This document shows, in pieces, positions 5,717 to 11,998 of a DNA stretch of 11,998 bases. A program made the translations under genes and the position numbers. The notes beneath the pieces were generated by a model. The model was not told where the DNA came from. It ran no database searches and saw only the letters and a list, made by a program, of their open reading frames with translations. The DNA comes from an uncultured Eubacteriales bacterium (GTDB lineage Bacteria; Bacillota; Clostridia; Peptostreptococcales; Anaerovoracaceae): NCBI GenBank assembly GCA_902766185.1, contig CACXCQ010000034.1, positions 1-11,998 of the forward strand, given 5' to 3'. Positions within the stretch are counted from its first letter, which is position 1, and each line of letters opens with the position of its first letter.

Positions 5717-7377
5717 ATCCGTACTTTTTTCTTCCCGGACCACTTGCTGCAGTAGACCTCGCCGTCTACCTTCTTATAGCAGCGCACCTGGACATACCAG
5801 GTCCTGCTGCCTCTCAGACCTTTCACCGCAAGACGTGTCTTCGACGGGTTGGTTACGGTCTTGATCTTCGGGTTCACCATGGATTTCTTTTTGCTGAAAC
5901 GGACCTGATAACCGTTGATGTTCCTGCCTTTGGACCAGACGACTCTGACCACTCCCTTGCTTCCGGAGAGCCGCTTGAGCTTCACCGGATCCACGGCGGA
6001 CCTGTGCGCTTCCGCATCGATCACCGCCCCGCCCAGCAGCGTCTGGTGCACGGCTGTATACGATGTGCTTTTCATCTTCACGTAGCCGTTGCCATAATAC
6101 CTATCCCTGCCTTTGGGCCCGATATCCACAGAATCCTCCAGCAGGACCTCGAGGATCTCATCGCTGTCATAGCTGGAGTGCTCCACCTTCACCATGATGG
6201 CCGCCGCGCTGATCTCCGGCGCCGCCATGGACGTTCCGCTGACTTTCCTGTAACTGGAAGCGTTGCCCTTCCACGCGCTGCGGACGCTCTTGCCCGGTGC
6301 GACGAAGTCCAGGCTCTTCCCGTAGTAGGAGAAGGAAGCCCGTTTCAGATTCCGGTCGATGGCTCCCACCGCGATGGTGTTGGGGCTGTAGGCAGGATAG
6401 GAGTACACCTTATCGAGGTCCTTTCCCGGAGCGCCGTCCCCGTTTCCGGCGGCTGTCACGATCACCGCGCCCTTCGCCCTGGCCTTCTCCAGGGATGCCT
6501 CCATGAGGTTATAGGCGACGGAATCCGGCTTGATGCCGTCGACACCGATGCTCAGATTGATGACCCCTGCACCGTGTTCCGCAGCGTAGTCGATGCCTCT
6601 GATCACGTTATACATGCCACCCTGGCCGTTTTTGTCCATGACCTTCAGAACGAGAAAGTCCACGTGTCTGCAGGTGGCATCCGCAATAATACCCGCCACA
6701 GAAGTTCCATGTCCGTGGTCGTCCTTCAGGGCGGATTCGGAGGGGATGAAGCTCTTGCTGGACGGAAGGATCACGCGGTCCCGAAACATCACATGCTTCG
6801 CGTTGATCCCCGTATCCAGGATCGCCACCGTCTCATGCTTGGGCGCGACCACCTTGTGATCCACCATGGATTCTTCCTTGAGACTATCCAGTCCCATCAG
6901 GTGAGTCCCCCAGTCCACGCAGATGTTTTTGTGGCTGCTGCCCAGCACAGCAGCGTTCTGGATGCTGATCAGGGTGTCCAGCATGACGTTTTCTTCGCCG
7001 TATTCCTCCGTCAGGGCAGCGTATGCGTCCTTCGTGTCGCGGATCGAATCGTATTCCAGAATGTATTCGTCAGTCCTGTTGTTGTGGATCGCGTCTTCCG
7101 CGCCGCAGCTGTCCGCGATATCGCCCTCCGTGCGAACGATGATCCTCTCCAGCTGATAATCGGAGCCGCCTTCCCGATAGGTGCCTTCTTCCCAGTGCTC
7201 ATCGATATGCTCGGCGACCTCCAGCGGATCCGAAGTCGTCTCCACCGCCTTGCCATCCACTCGCGGCCGATCCGAAAACCGGTCCTCCTCCTCATCCAGC
7301 GCATAGCACAACAACGGCATCATGCAAAAGCAGGTCGCGATCATTATTGAAGCTATCAGTTGGTTTTTCTTTTTCAT
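5710..7377 (-). CDS. Secreted subtilisin-family (S8) serine protease with C-terminal Fn3-like domain
   Basis: 555-residue exported endopeptidase. A signal peptide covers residues 1-26 (basic MKKK, hydrophobic core, CYA before LDEEED). Residues about 75-142 resemble an S8 propeptide that assists folding and is then removed. The catalytic domain spans about 180-440, with Asp188 in AILDTGI, His223 in HGHGTSVAG, oxyanion Asn312 in TAAGNGDG and Ser383 in GTSMAAPE, so the triad is intact. Residues 462-555 form a fibronectin-III-like domain of the type common in clostridial surface and secreted proteins (VVWSKGRNINGYQVRFS, then RTWYVQVRCY). The ATG at 7375-7377 directly precedes the signal peptide, but its ribosome binding site is weak (GGTGA). 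It has its own promoter downstream of the surface-protein gene, and its 3' end overlaps the convergent gene by 7 bp. The substrate is unknown; the adjacent surface protein is one candidate. Confidence 0.95.
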   Translation of the reverse strand: MKKKNQLIASIMIATCFCMMPLLCYALDEEEDRFSDRPRVDGKAVETTSDPLEVAEHIDEHWEEGTYREGGSDYQLERIIVRTEGDIADSCGAEDAIHNNRTDEYILEYDSIRDTKDAYAALTEEYGEENVMLDTLISIQNAAVLGSSHKNICVDWGTHLMGLDSLKEESMVDHKVVAPKHETVAILDTGINAKHVMFRDRVILPSSKSFIPSESALKDDHGHGTSVAGIIADATCRHVDFLVLKVMDKNGQGGMYNVIRGIDYAAEHGAGVINLSIGVDGIKPDSVAYNLMEASLEKARAKGAVIVTAAGNGDGAPGKDLDKVYSYPAYSPNTIAVGAIDRNLKRASFSYYGKSLDFVAPGKSVRSAWKGNASSYRKVSGTSMAAPEISAAAIMVKVEHSSYDSDEILEVLLEDSVDIGPKGRDRYYGNGYVKMKSTSYTAVHQTLLGGAVIDAEAHRSAVDPVKLKRLSGSKGVVRVVWSKGRNINGYQVRFSKKKSMVNPKIKTVTNPSKTRLAVKGLRGSRTWYVQVRCYKKVDGEVYCSKWSGKKKVRIY

Positions 7378-7403
7378 GGCTTCACCGTCTCTTCTACACC
7401 TGC

Positions 7404-7433
7404 ATTTTATCCGCTGCTGATGCTATCTGTCAA
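7404..7433 (-). promoter_or_regulatory. SigA-type promoter of the S8 protease
   Basis: On the minus strand a consensus -35 TTGACA (7428-7433) and a -10 TAAAAT (7404-7409, five of six matches) are separated by 18 bp. Transcription would start near 7397, leaving a leader of only about 20 nt before the ATG. The protease can therefore be expressed independently of the upstream surface-protein gene. Confidence 0.7.
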
Positions 7434-7466
7434 TTCCTTATGTCAATTCTTTATGTCAGTTTCTTT
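7428..7466. repeat. Three 13-bp imperfect tandem repeats carrying -35-like hexamers
   Basis: Units TGTCAATTCCTTA (7428-7440), TGTCAATTCTTTA (7441-7453) and TGTCAGTTTCTTT (7454-7466) follow each other without gaps. On the minus strand they supply TTGACA, TTGACA and CTGACA at 13-bp steps, the first serving as the protease -35. The third unit includes the stop codon of the surface-protein gene, so its last residues are encoded within the repeat. Confidence 0.75.
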
Positions 7467-10400
7467 GCCGTCTTCTTCCGAGGATGACGACAGCTGCTCC
7501 GATGAGGGAGATGATGCCCAGAACTGCCACAAGGCCGATCCTGCTGGAGTCTCCGGTAGAGGATGAGTGACCGTGGTGTGCCCTGGTCGTTGTCGGCTCA
7601 TCGCTTCGCTTCGTTGTCTCGGGCGGCCTCTCGGTCGTCGTCAGCCTGGTGGTCGTGGTTGGTCTGGTGGTCGTTTCGTCGGGCTCTTCCCGCACCACGA
7701 ATGTTGGCTCCGTGGGGTCAGTCGTCGTGGTGGGCTCGGTCGTTGTCGTGGGTTCCTCGCGCACCTCGAATGTGGGTTCCGTTGGCTCGGTCGTTGTAGT
7801 GGGCTCGGTCGGCTCGGTCGGTTCCGTAGGTTCCGTGGGCTCCGTCGTTGTGGTGGGCTCAGTCGGCTCCGTAGGTTCCGTCGGCCTTGTTGTGGTCTCT
7901 TCCGGCGGTTCGTGGCTGTTGATGATCTCGAAGCCTTCCTGCGCGTCGCCTTCGATCACGGTCTCGTATCCTTCCACTTCCTCCTCCGTAACGGTGTAGA
8001 CGATTTCTTCGCCATTGTCGTTGTACTTCGGCAGATCGTTGAAGGCGAAGGACCATGTGCCGTCTTCTCCGGCCTCTACCGTCTCGGTCTTCACCGGGTT
8101 TTCTTCGTCGCCGTCGGCGATCAGGTTGACGGTGATGCTCTCCGGTCTGATCCTGTCCTTATTCCCCGCGTCTTTCCAGGTCTTCTTGCCGGAGATGTTC
8201 GCCAGGTCCGGCTTATTGGTCATGACGAAGCCTTTCTCCATGTCGCCGGTCACGGTGCATGCGTAGACCTTGTCCAGTGTCTTGCCGTCCTTATCCGCAT
8301 ACGTCATGTCTTCCTTGACCGTATAGGTATACGGATTCGCTGTATCCTCCTTGCCGTTTTCATCGAAGGGATACTTCGGCTGGTTCCTGAAGGTGTAGTT
8401 CCAGTTGCCATCTTCATCCGGCGTGATCAGCTGCGAAGAAACCACTTCGTCATTGCGCAAAAGCAGGACGCGGATCTGCGCAGGCCGGTTCTCCTCATAA
8501 TTCTTGTCATCCCATTTTTTCTCAACGGGAATGCTCACTTTCGTGTACTCCGTTTCACCGATCTTCACCTCACCGTTGGATCCTATCCCGCCGCCTCTGG
8601 AGGCGGAGTAATTTCCGGTGATGAGGACCTTGCTGAGCTTCCGGGATTCTTCGATATCCGGATCCCCGGAGCCTTTATCCGTGTGCGCCGCGATCGCACG
8701 GACCCCCTGCAAGGTTTTGTTATTGATCGGGTTTCCGTCATCGTCCTTCCAGTTGTACGGAGCTCCGTTCAGCATGTACTCCGACAGGCGCAGTATTGTT
8801 GCGCTGGGGTTGGTCAGGGCGTAAACTGTGCTGTCCGGAACGCGCGGATCACTGATCAACGCGTAGATATCCGCACCCTTGGGGGCAGTATTTTCGTAGA
8901 TGACGGATCCGTTCTTCAGGTCGACATCAGCGTCTGATGACGGGCAGCAGCCTATGCCGCCGCCGGCCTCTTTCGCTTCGTTGTCGGTGATCTCGACTTT
9001 GTATAAGTGAAGAAGACCGCTGGGCGCTTTCAGTTCTCTTTTTGATGAACCGTACGACGCCGATGTCCAGCCATTTACGTAGATGCCGCCTCCGGGATAG
9101 ACCCGTCCGTCTTTGCCCATCGCTCTATTGTTGCTGATGGTACCTCCTGTGATCTCCGCCTCTCCGCTGACCTGAACATACACTCCGCCGCCGCATGTTT
9201 TGGCGTAATTGCCATCGATCACGCCGCCGGTCATGGTCAGCTTGATGTTCCGCGACATATCTTCATTAATGGTTTGTGTTGTATATCCGCCGAGGCAGAT
9301 GCCTCCGCCGTTATAGTCGGAATGGTTCTGGGAGATCGTTCCGCCGGAAAGGGACATGGAAGTTTTTCCGGCCAGGAATACACCGCCGCCAACGGCTTTG
9401 CTCTCGCCATCGTGATACTTGTCGAGGGCCTGGTTTTGCGAGATCTCGCCTGCGCTCATGGTAAGCGACGCGCCGGTGTACAGGCCAATGCCGCCGCCGG
9501 CTCCGGCTTCATTTCCGGCCACTGCGCCGCCATCGATGATGATGGAAGCCTCGTTTTGTCCCACGATGCCGCCGCCGGTCTTCGCCATATTATTCAAGGC
9601 TGAATAAGACGTATTGACGTTGTTGCGCAGGACCGCCCCCTCATTGAGCGTAAGCGTTCCCCCGTCCACGTTGATCAGCGGAGAGCCGGAGGAGATATCG
9701 CCCTCGGAAAAGCCGTCCATGGTGATGTCCTTCAGCGTCAGGTTTCCGGTCACCTTGACCAGCTCGTTCTTCATGTTTTCGTAACGGAACAGCGCGGTGT
9801 CTTCGGGCAGGGACCACTCCTCTGTGTCCGCCACCGAAACGGTTCCCATAACGTAGATGCCGTCCGCAGTTTTGCCCTCTTCCAGCATCCCGGTCAGCAG
9901 CTCCTTGGCTTTGGCAAAGGTCCTGACCGGAGCGGACACGGTTCCGGAAGCCGCATCATCGCCGTTATTCCCATCGAGATATACGCCCACAGGGACGCGG
10001 TCGACGAGATAGAGTCCCTCCCCTTTCTCGCCTTCGGTCAGATGAACGCGGCGGACAAACGGATTGTCGATGTTCGGCGTGATCGTAACGTCCGCCAGCG
10101 CAGCCGGTCCGCCCCTGACGATGAGCAGATCCTCACTGTCCGTATTGCGGTCGTTGAGCGCGTTCCTCTGATTCGTATCCTGAATATATACTTTGAGCTT
10201 TTTGATGCTCCCCTCTGAATCGGTTTCGATGAACCTGTCTTTGTCCAGCGCGACAGAGGCCTCATCGTAGCTGCCTGTCAAAAACAGCCTGGCTCCCCTG
10301 TGCTGGAGCTTGTCCTTCAGCGTGATCGCCCCTTTCAGTTCCAGCTCTCCCTGGTTTTCAACGGCGCCATCGATCACGCTGGCTTTTGTCTCTCCCTCAT

Positions 10401-11748
10401 CGCTGGTTTTTCCCCCGATGATCGCGAGTTTGGCACCCGCAGCAACTTTTATCAGCTTCCCGCTGGAGCTGGCTGCACTGAGATGATGGCCGTTCAGGTC
10501 GAAGGTCAGATTCTTGCTGACCGGGATTTCCGAAGATACGGTTACCGTTCTGGCTCCGCCATTCTCTTCAGCGCACAGCTTGATCGCGTCGCCGGCTTGT
10601 GCCGCTTCGACAGCATCCGCCAGTGTGATGTACTGTTCTTCGGTCCGCATATTGACCGCGACCCTGATAGGCTCTGTGCGAAGTTCAAGACCCATGGGCT
10701 TCGTCAGGTTGTTGTAGGTGTAGCTGACTTCACCATCGAACCACTGCCCGCCGATACTGTCGTACCAGAGATAGCCATCGAAGTCCGCTTCGCCGTCACA
10801 CATATCCGCAGGTGCCGGGAAAAGCATGTTCGTCCAGCCTTTGTACACATAGATATCCGCGCCGGAATTGGTTACGTCCGCATCCTTCGGAATGTGATTG
10901 CCATAGATCGCGCTGTCTTCCATTCTGAGCTTTGTGCGAACCATGGCCATGCCGCCGGCGCAGTACGACTTCCATGTCACCGAATTGTCCGTGATCACGG
11001 TGTCGTTCAGGGTGATCACCGACCAGTACGCCGGATTCTTCCCGCTGCCCTTTGAATAGATGCCTCCGGTGTATGTGCCGGAGTTTCCTGAGATGCGGCA
11101 GCCGTTCATGGTCAGCGTGGATGAAGTATTGTAAAACGAATTATATACGGCTTCTACCGGCTGCTGTATGTCGGTACAGCCTTTGATCGTGCAGTCCGTC
11201 ATCGTCATCACTGCAGAGGAAATGGCAACGATGATACTGGCATTATTGCTTCCGGTGCAGTTTTCCACGTGACAGTCTTCCATGGTCCCGGATGAATAGT
11301 TGACCGAGATCCCATCGCTGCCGTTGATAATGTTCATATCATGAAAATCCAGGTCCTTCAGCGTAAAATTCTCCGCGTTGTTCACGTCGACCCAACGGGT
11401 AGTGTTTTCACCGGTGACAGTGCCGTTCCGCAGCGTCACGTTTTTGATGGCCTCCTGGGATCCCGTTCTCCGGATGGAAATGCCGCCGTCCTTATTCGGG
11501 ATCGTCACGGTATGCTCGCACAGATCCAGCTCCGTCCCGCTGTGTTTGAAAACGATCTTCTCGCTGACATCCTTCAGGAGCTTGACCTCGCCGCCCTCCG
11601 TCGCCGCGTCAAGCGCGTCCTGCACCGTCTCGTACGTCACGCCGCCGTATTCCGCCGCCGCGTTCTCATTCGCAAAGGCTGTCATTGGAATCACGCTAAG
11701 TGCGGTGATAAACAATGCTGCTAATGTGATCCTCAGTTCTCTTCTCAT
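7456..11748 (-). CDS. Large cell-surface beta-helix / CnaB adhesin-like protein with Thr/Pro/Glu-rich stalk
   Basis: 1430 residues, likely anchored at the cell surface. A signal peptide covers 1-26 (basic start, hydrophobic core, TAFA before NENAA). Two similar segments (about 36-60 and 368-394, pattern T-x-x-[DE]A-x-[DE]A followed by IKL/VKL) open beta-helix regions, and YLDGNNGDDAASGT near 590 opens a third. Residues about 706-1055 hold eight [IV]xxN...GGG[IV] repeats, reminiscent of right-handed beta-helix and chlamydial Pmp repeats. Two CnaB (collagen-binding B-type) domains follow, about 1070-1180 and 1182-1278. Each has a Lys before Trp (KKW, KTW), a Glu in YTVKE/YTVTE and a late Asn (TNK, INS), placed as in isopeptide-forming domains. 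A Thr/Pro/Glu stalk (1284-1389), SSSTGD (1395-1400), a membrane helix (1404-1424) and RRRQRN end it. The ATG at 11746-11748 was chosen for GGGAG 6 bases upstream and the signal peptide; extension to 11865 would bury the signal. The ligand is unknown. Confidence 0.9.
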   Translation of the reverse strand: MRRELRITLAALFITALSVIPMTAFANENAAAEYGGVTYETVQDALDAATEGGEVKLLKDVSEKIVFKHSGTELDLCEHTVTIPNKDGGISIRRTGSQEAIKNVTLRNGTVTGENTTRWVDVNNAENFTLKDLDFHDMNIINGSDGISVNYSSGTMEDCHVENCTGSNNASIIVAISSAVMTMTDCTIKGCTDIQQPVEAVYNSFYNTSSTLTMNGCRISGNSGTYTGGIYSKGSGKNPAYWSVITLNDTVITDNSVTWKSYCAGGMAMVRTKLRMEDSAIYGNHIPKDADVTNSGADIYVYKGWTNMLFPAPADMCDGEADFDGYLWYDSIGGQWFDGEVSYTYNNLTKPMGLELRTEPIRVAVNMRTEEQYITLADAVEAAQAGDAIKLCAEENGGARTVTVSSEIPVSKNLTFDLNGHHLSAASSSGKLIKVAAGAKLAIIGGKTSDEGETKASVIDGAVENQGELELKGAITLKDKLQHRGARLFLTGSYDEASVALDKDRFIETDSEGSIKKLKVYIQDTNQRNALNDRNTDSEDLLIVRGGPAALADVTITPNIDNPFVRRVHLTEGEKGEGLYLVDRVPVGVYLDGNNGDDAASGTVSAPVRTFAKAKELLTGMLEEGKTADGIYVMGTVSVADTEEWSLPEDTALFRYENMKNELVKVTGNLTLKDITMDGFSEGDISSGSPLINVDGGTLTLNEGAVLRNNVNTSYSALNNMAKTGGGIVGQNEASIIIDGGAVAGNEAGAGGGIGLYTGASLTMSAGEISQNQALDKYHDGESKAVGGGVFLAGKTSMSLSGGTISQNHSDYNGGGICLGGYTTQTINEDMSRNIKLTMTGGVIDGNYAKTCGGGVYVQVSGEAEITGGTISNNRAMGKDGRVYPGGGIYVNGWTSASYGSSKRELKAPSGLLHLYKVEITDNEAKEAGGGIGCCPSSDADVDLKNGSVIYENTAPKGADIYALISDPRVPDSTVYALTNPSATILRLSEYMLNGAPYNWKDDDGNPINNKTLQGVRAIAAHTDKGSGDPDIEESRKLSKVLITGNYSASRGGGIGSNGEVKIGETEYTKVSIPVEKKWDDKNYEENRPAQIRVLLLRNDEVVSSQLITPDEDGNWNYTFRNQPKYPFDENGKEDTANPYTYTVKEDMTYADKDGKTLDKVYACTVTGDMEKGFVMTNKPDLANISGKKTWKDAGNKDRIRPESITVNLIADGDEENPVKTETVEAGEDGTWSFAFNDLPKYNDNGEEIVYTVTEEEVEGYETVIEGDAQEGFEIINSHEPPEETTTRPTEPTEPTEPTTTTEPTEPTEPTEPTEPTTTTEPTEPTFEVREEPTTTTEPTTTTDPTEPTFVVREEPDETTTRPTTTTRLTTTERPPETTKRSDEPTTTRAHHGHSSSTGDSSRIGLVAVLGIISLIGAAVVILGRRRQRN
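7582..7899 (-). repeat. Low-complexity EPT / TTTT repeat region (surface stalk)
   Basis: Encodes residues 1284-1389 of the surface protein, mainly 9-bp EPT units alternating with TTTT blocks. It includes two near-identical 12-residue segments: PTEPTFEVREEP (DNA 7750-7785) and PTEPTFVVREEP (7681-7716). Such Pro/Thr-rich stretches typically span the peptidoglycan and hold the functional domains away from the membrane. The repeated DNA could change length by slippage or recombination while staying in frame, because the units are multiples of three. Confidence 0.85.
8584..9633 (-). repeat. Eight [IV]xxN...GGG[IV] beta-helix repeats
   Basis: Within the surface protein, GGG followed by Ile or Val occurs at residues 725, 751, 787, 814, 853, 886, 929 and 1052. 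Each is preceded by an [IV]xxN step such as ISQN, IDGN, ISNN or ITDN. Spacing varies from 26 to 43 residues, with one longer step that holds an insertion before the last copy. The arrangement fits rungs of a right-handed beta-helix and recalls the GGA[IV]/FxxN repeats of Pmp-type proteins, though the exact motif differs. In DNA the motifs appear as GCCGCCGCC-like words on the plus strand. Confidence 0.8.
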
Positions 11749-11998
11749 AATGTCTCCCGTGTTCTGCTGTACGCACACTCTTCCTGGATTGCCGGTTTCT
11801 AACCCAATAGAACATAAAAAGACAGGTTTCCAACCACTTGAAGCCTGCCTTCGCTTTCGGATCATCAGAAATACTGTAACGGTTATCGTTTAATGACTGT
11901 TGCGGCCTTAACTTGTAGTCTGCTTGCATTAAGCGTCCCCGACTGCAATATGGTGGTGATTCGCTGTTGGATTTTTTATCTTAAGCACTGATAGTTTA
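11749..11998. other. Intergenic region upstream of the surface-protein gene
   Basis: 250 bp with no gene that I can support. An in-frame extension of the surface protein (to 11865) and a short minus-strand ORF cross it, but neither has a convincing ribosome binding site or recognisable protein. It contains the GGGAG site for the surface-protein start and one hairpin. I found no convincing -35/-10 pair, so the promoter may be weak, activator-dependent or beyond the window. Confidence 0.6.
11816..11851 (-). terminator. Terminator- or attenuator-like hairpin in the leader of the surface-protein gene
   Basis: On the minus strand AAGGCAGG (11851-11844) pairs with CCTGTCTT, one G-U pair included, and ends in a T-run (11820-11816). 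An alternative small stem, GGTT-GGA-AACC, lies inside the loop. It sits about 70 bases before the start codon. It could end a gene lying beyond 11998, or act as an attenuator if the promoter is upstream. The loop is long (17 nt), so the call is weak. Confidence 0.35.

Noticed and set aside
5717..5735. Plus-strand terminator using the T-run after the CCG-like gene
   Set aside because: The T-run near 5724 has no stable hairpin before it; the only partial stem has three good pairs.
7300..7377. Lipoprotein signal in the S8 protease (cysteine in MMPLLCYA)
   Set aside because: The residue before the cysteine is Leu where a lipobox needs Gly, Ala or Ser; a signal peptidase I site after CYA fits better.
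7582..7899. CRISPR-like array suggested by regular short repeats
   Set aside because: The repeats are 9-bp coding units in frame with a long gene, without unique spacers of CRISPR length.
11749..11929. Short minus-strand frames and the extended start of the surface protein at 11865
   Set aside because: No ribosome binding site or domain; the ATG at 11748 directly precedes a clear signal peptide with GGGAG upstream.

Overview
The window looks like chromosomal DNA from a GC-rich anaerobic member of the Clostridia (Bacillota). The grounds are a molybdenum hydroxylase of the anaerobic aldehyde oxidoreductase type, strong GGAGG-like ribosome binding sites, a TTG start behind one of them, and Gram-positive surface-protein architecture (CnaB domains, a Thr/Pro/Glu-rich stalk, a C-terminal membrane anchor). 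The genus cannot be fixed from the sequence alone. I saw no tRNA, rRNA, CRISPR array, insertion sequence or phage gene.

Left part (1-5716): a divergent metabolic cluster. On the minus strand a single-chain molybdenum hydroxylase (442-3333, two [2Fe-2S] clusters fused to the molybdopterin domains, no FAD domain) is followed 26 bp later by a MoeB/ThiF-type adenylyltransferase that runs off the left edge (415 to beyond 1). On the plus strand, from the same 325-bp control region, come a class V aminotransferase of the cysteine desulfurase type (3659-4798) and an unusual protein (4838-5716). The latter looks like a heterodisulfide-reductase-type CCG domain that has lost its iron-sulfur cysteines and carries a histidine-rich tail. 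Together these suggest a molybdoenzyme with its own cofactor-maturation functions: adenylylation of the MoaD-type carrier by the MoeB-like protein, and sulfur or selenium mobilisation by the desulfurase. The control region holds a good promoter in each direction, an inverted repeat at each promoter, and a 5' leader with two perfect-stem hairpins before the oxidoreductase.

Right part (5710-11748, all minus strand): two exported proteins. A 1430-residue surface protein (signal peptide, beta-helix repeats with eight GGG[IV] motifs, two CnaB domains, EPT/TTTT stalk, non-canonical sorting signal) is followed by a subtilisin-family (S8) secreted protease with a fibronectin-III-like C-terminal domain. 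The protease has its own promoter, whose -35 element is part of a 13-bp triple tandem repeat overlapping the stop codon of the surface protein. It converges on the plus-strand cluster with a 7-bp overlap of coding ends, and its probable terminator lies inside the coding sequence of the convergent gene.

The last 250 bp (11749-11998) contain no gene that I can support; they hold the leader of the surface-protein gene with one terminator-like hairpin.
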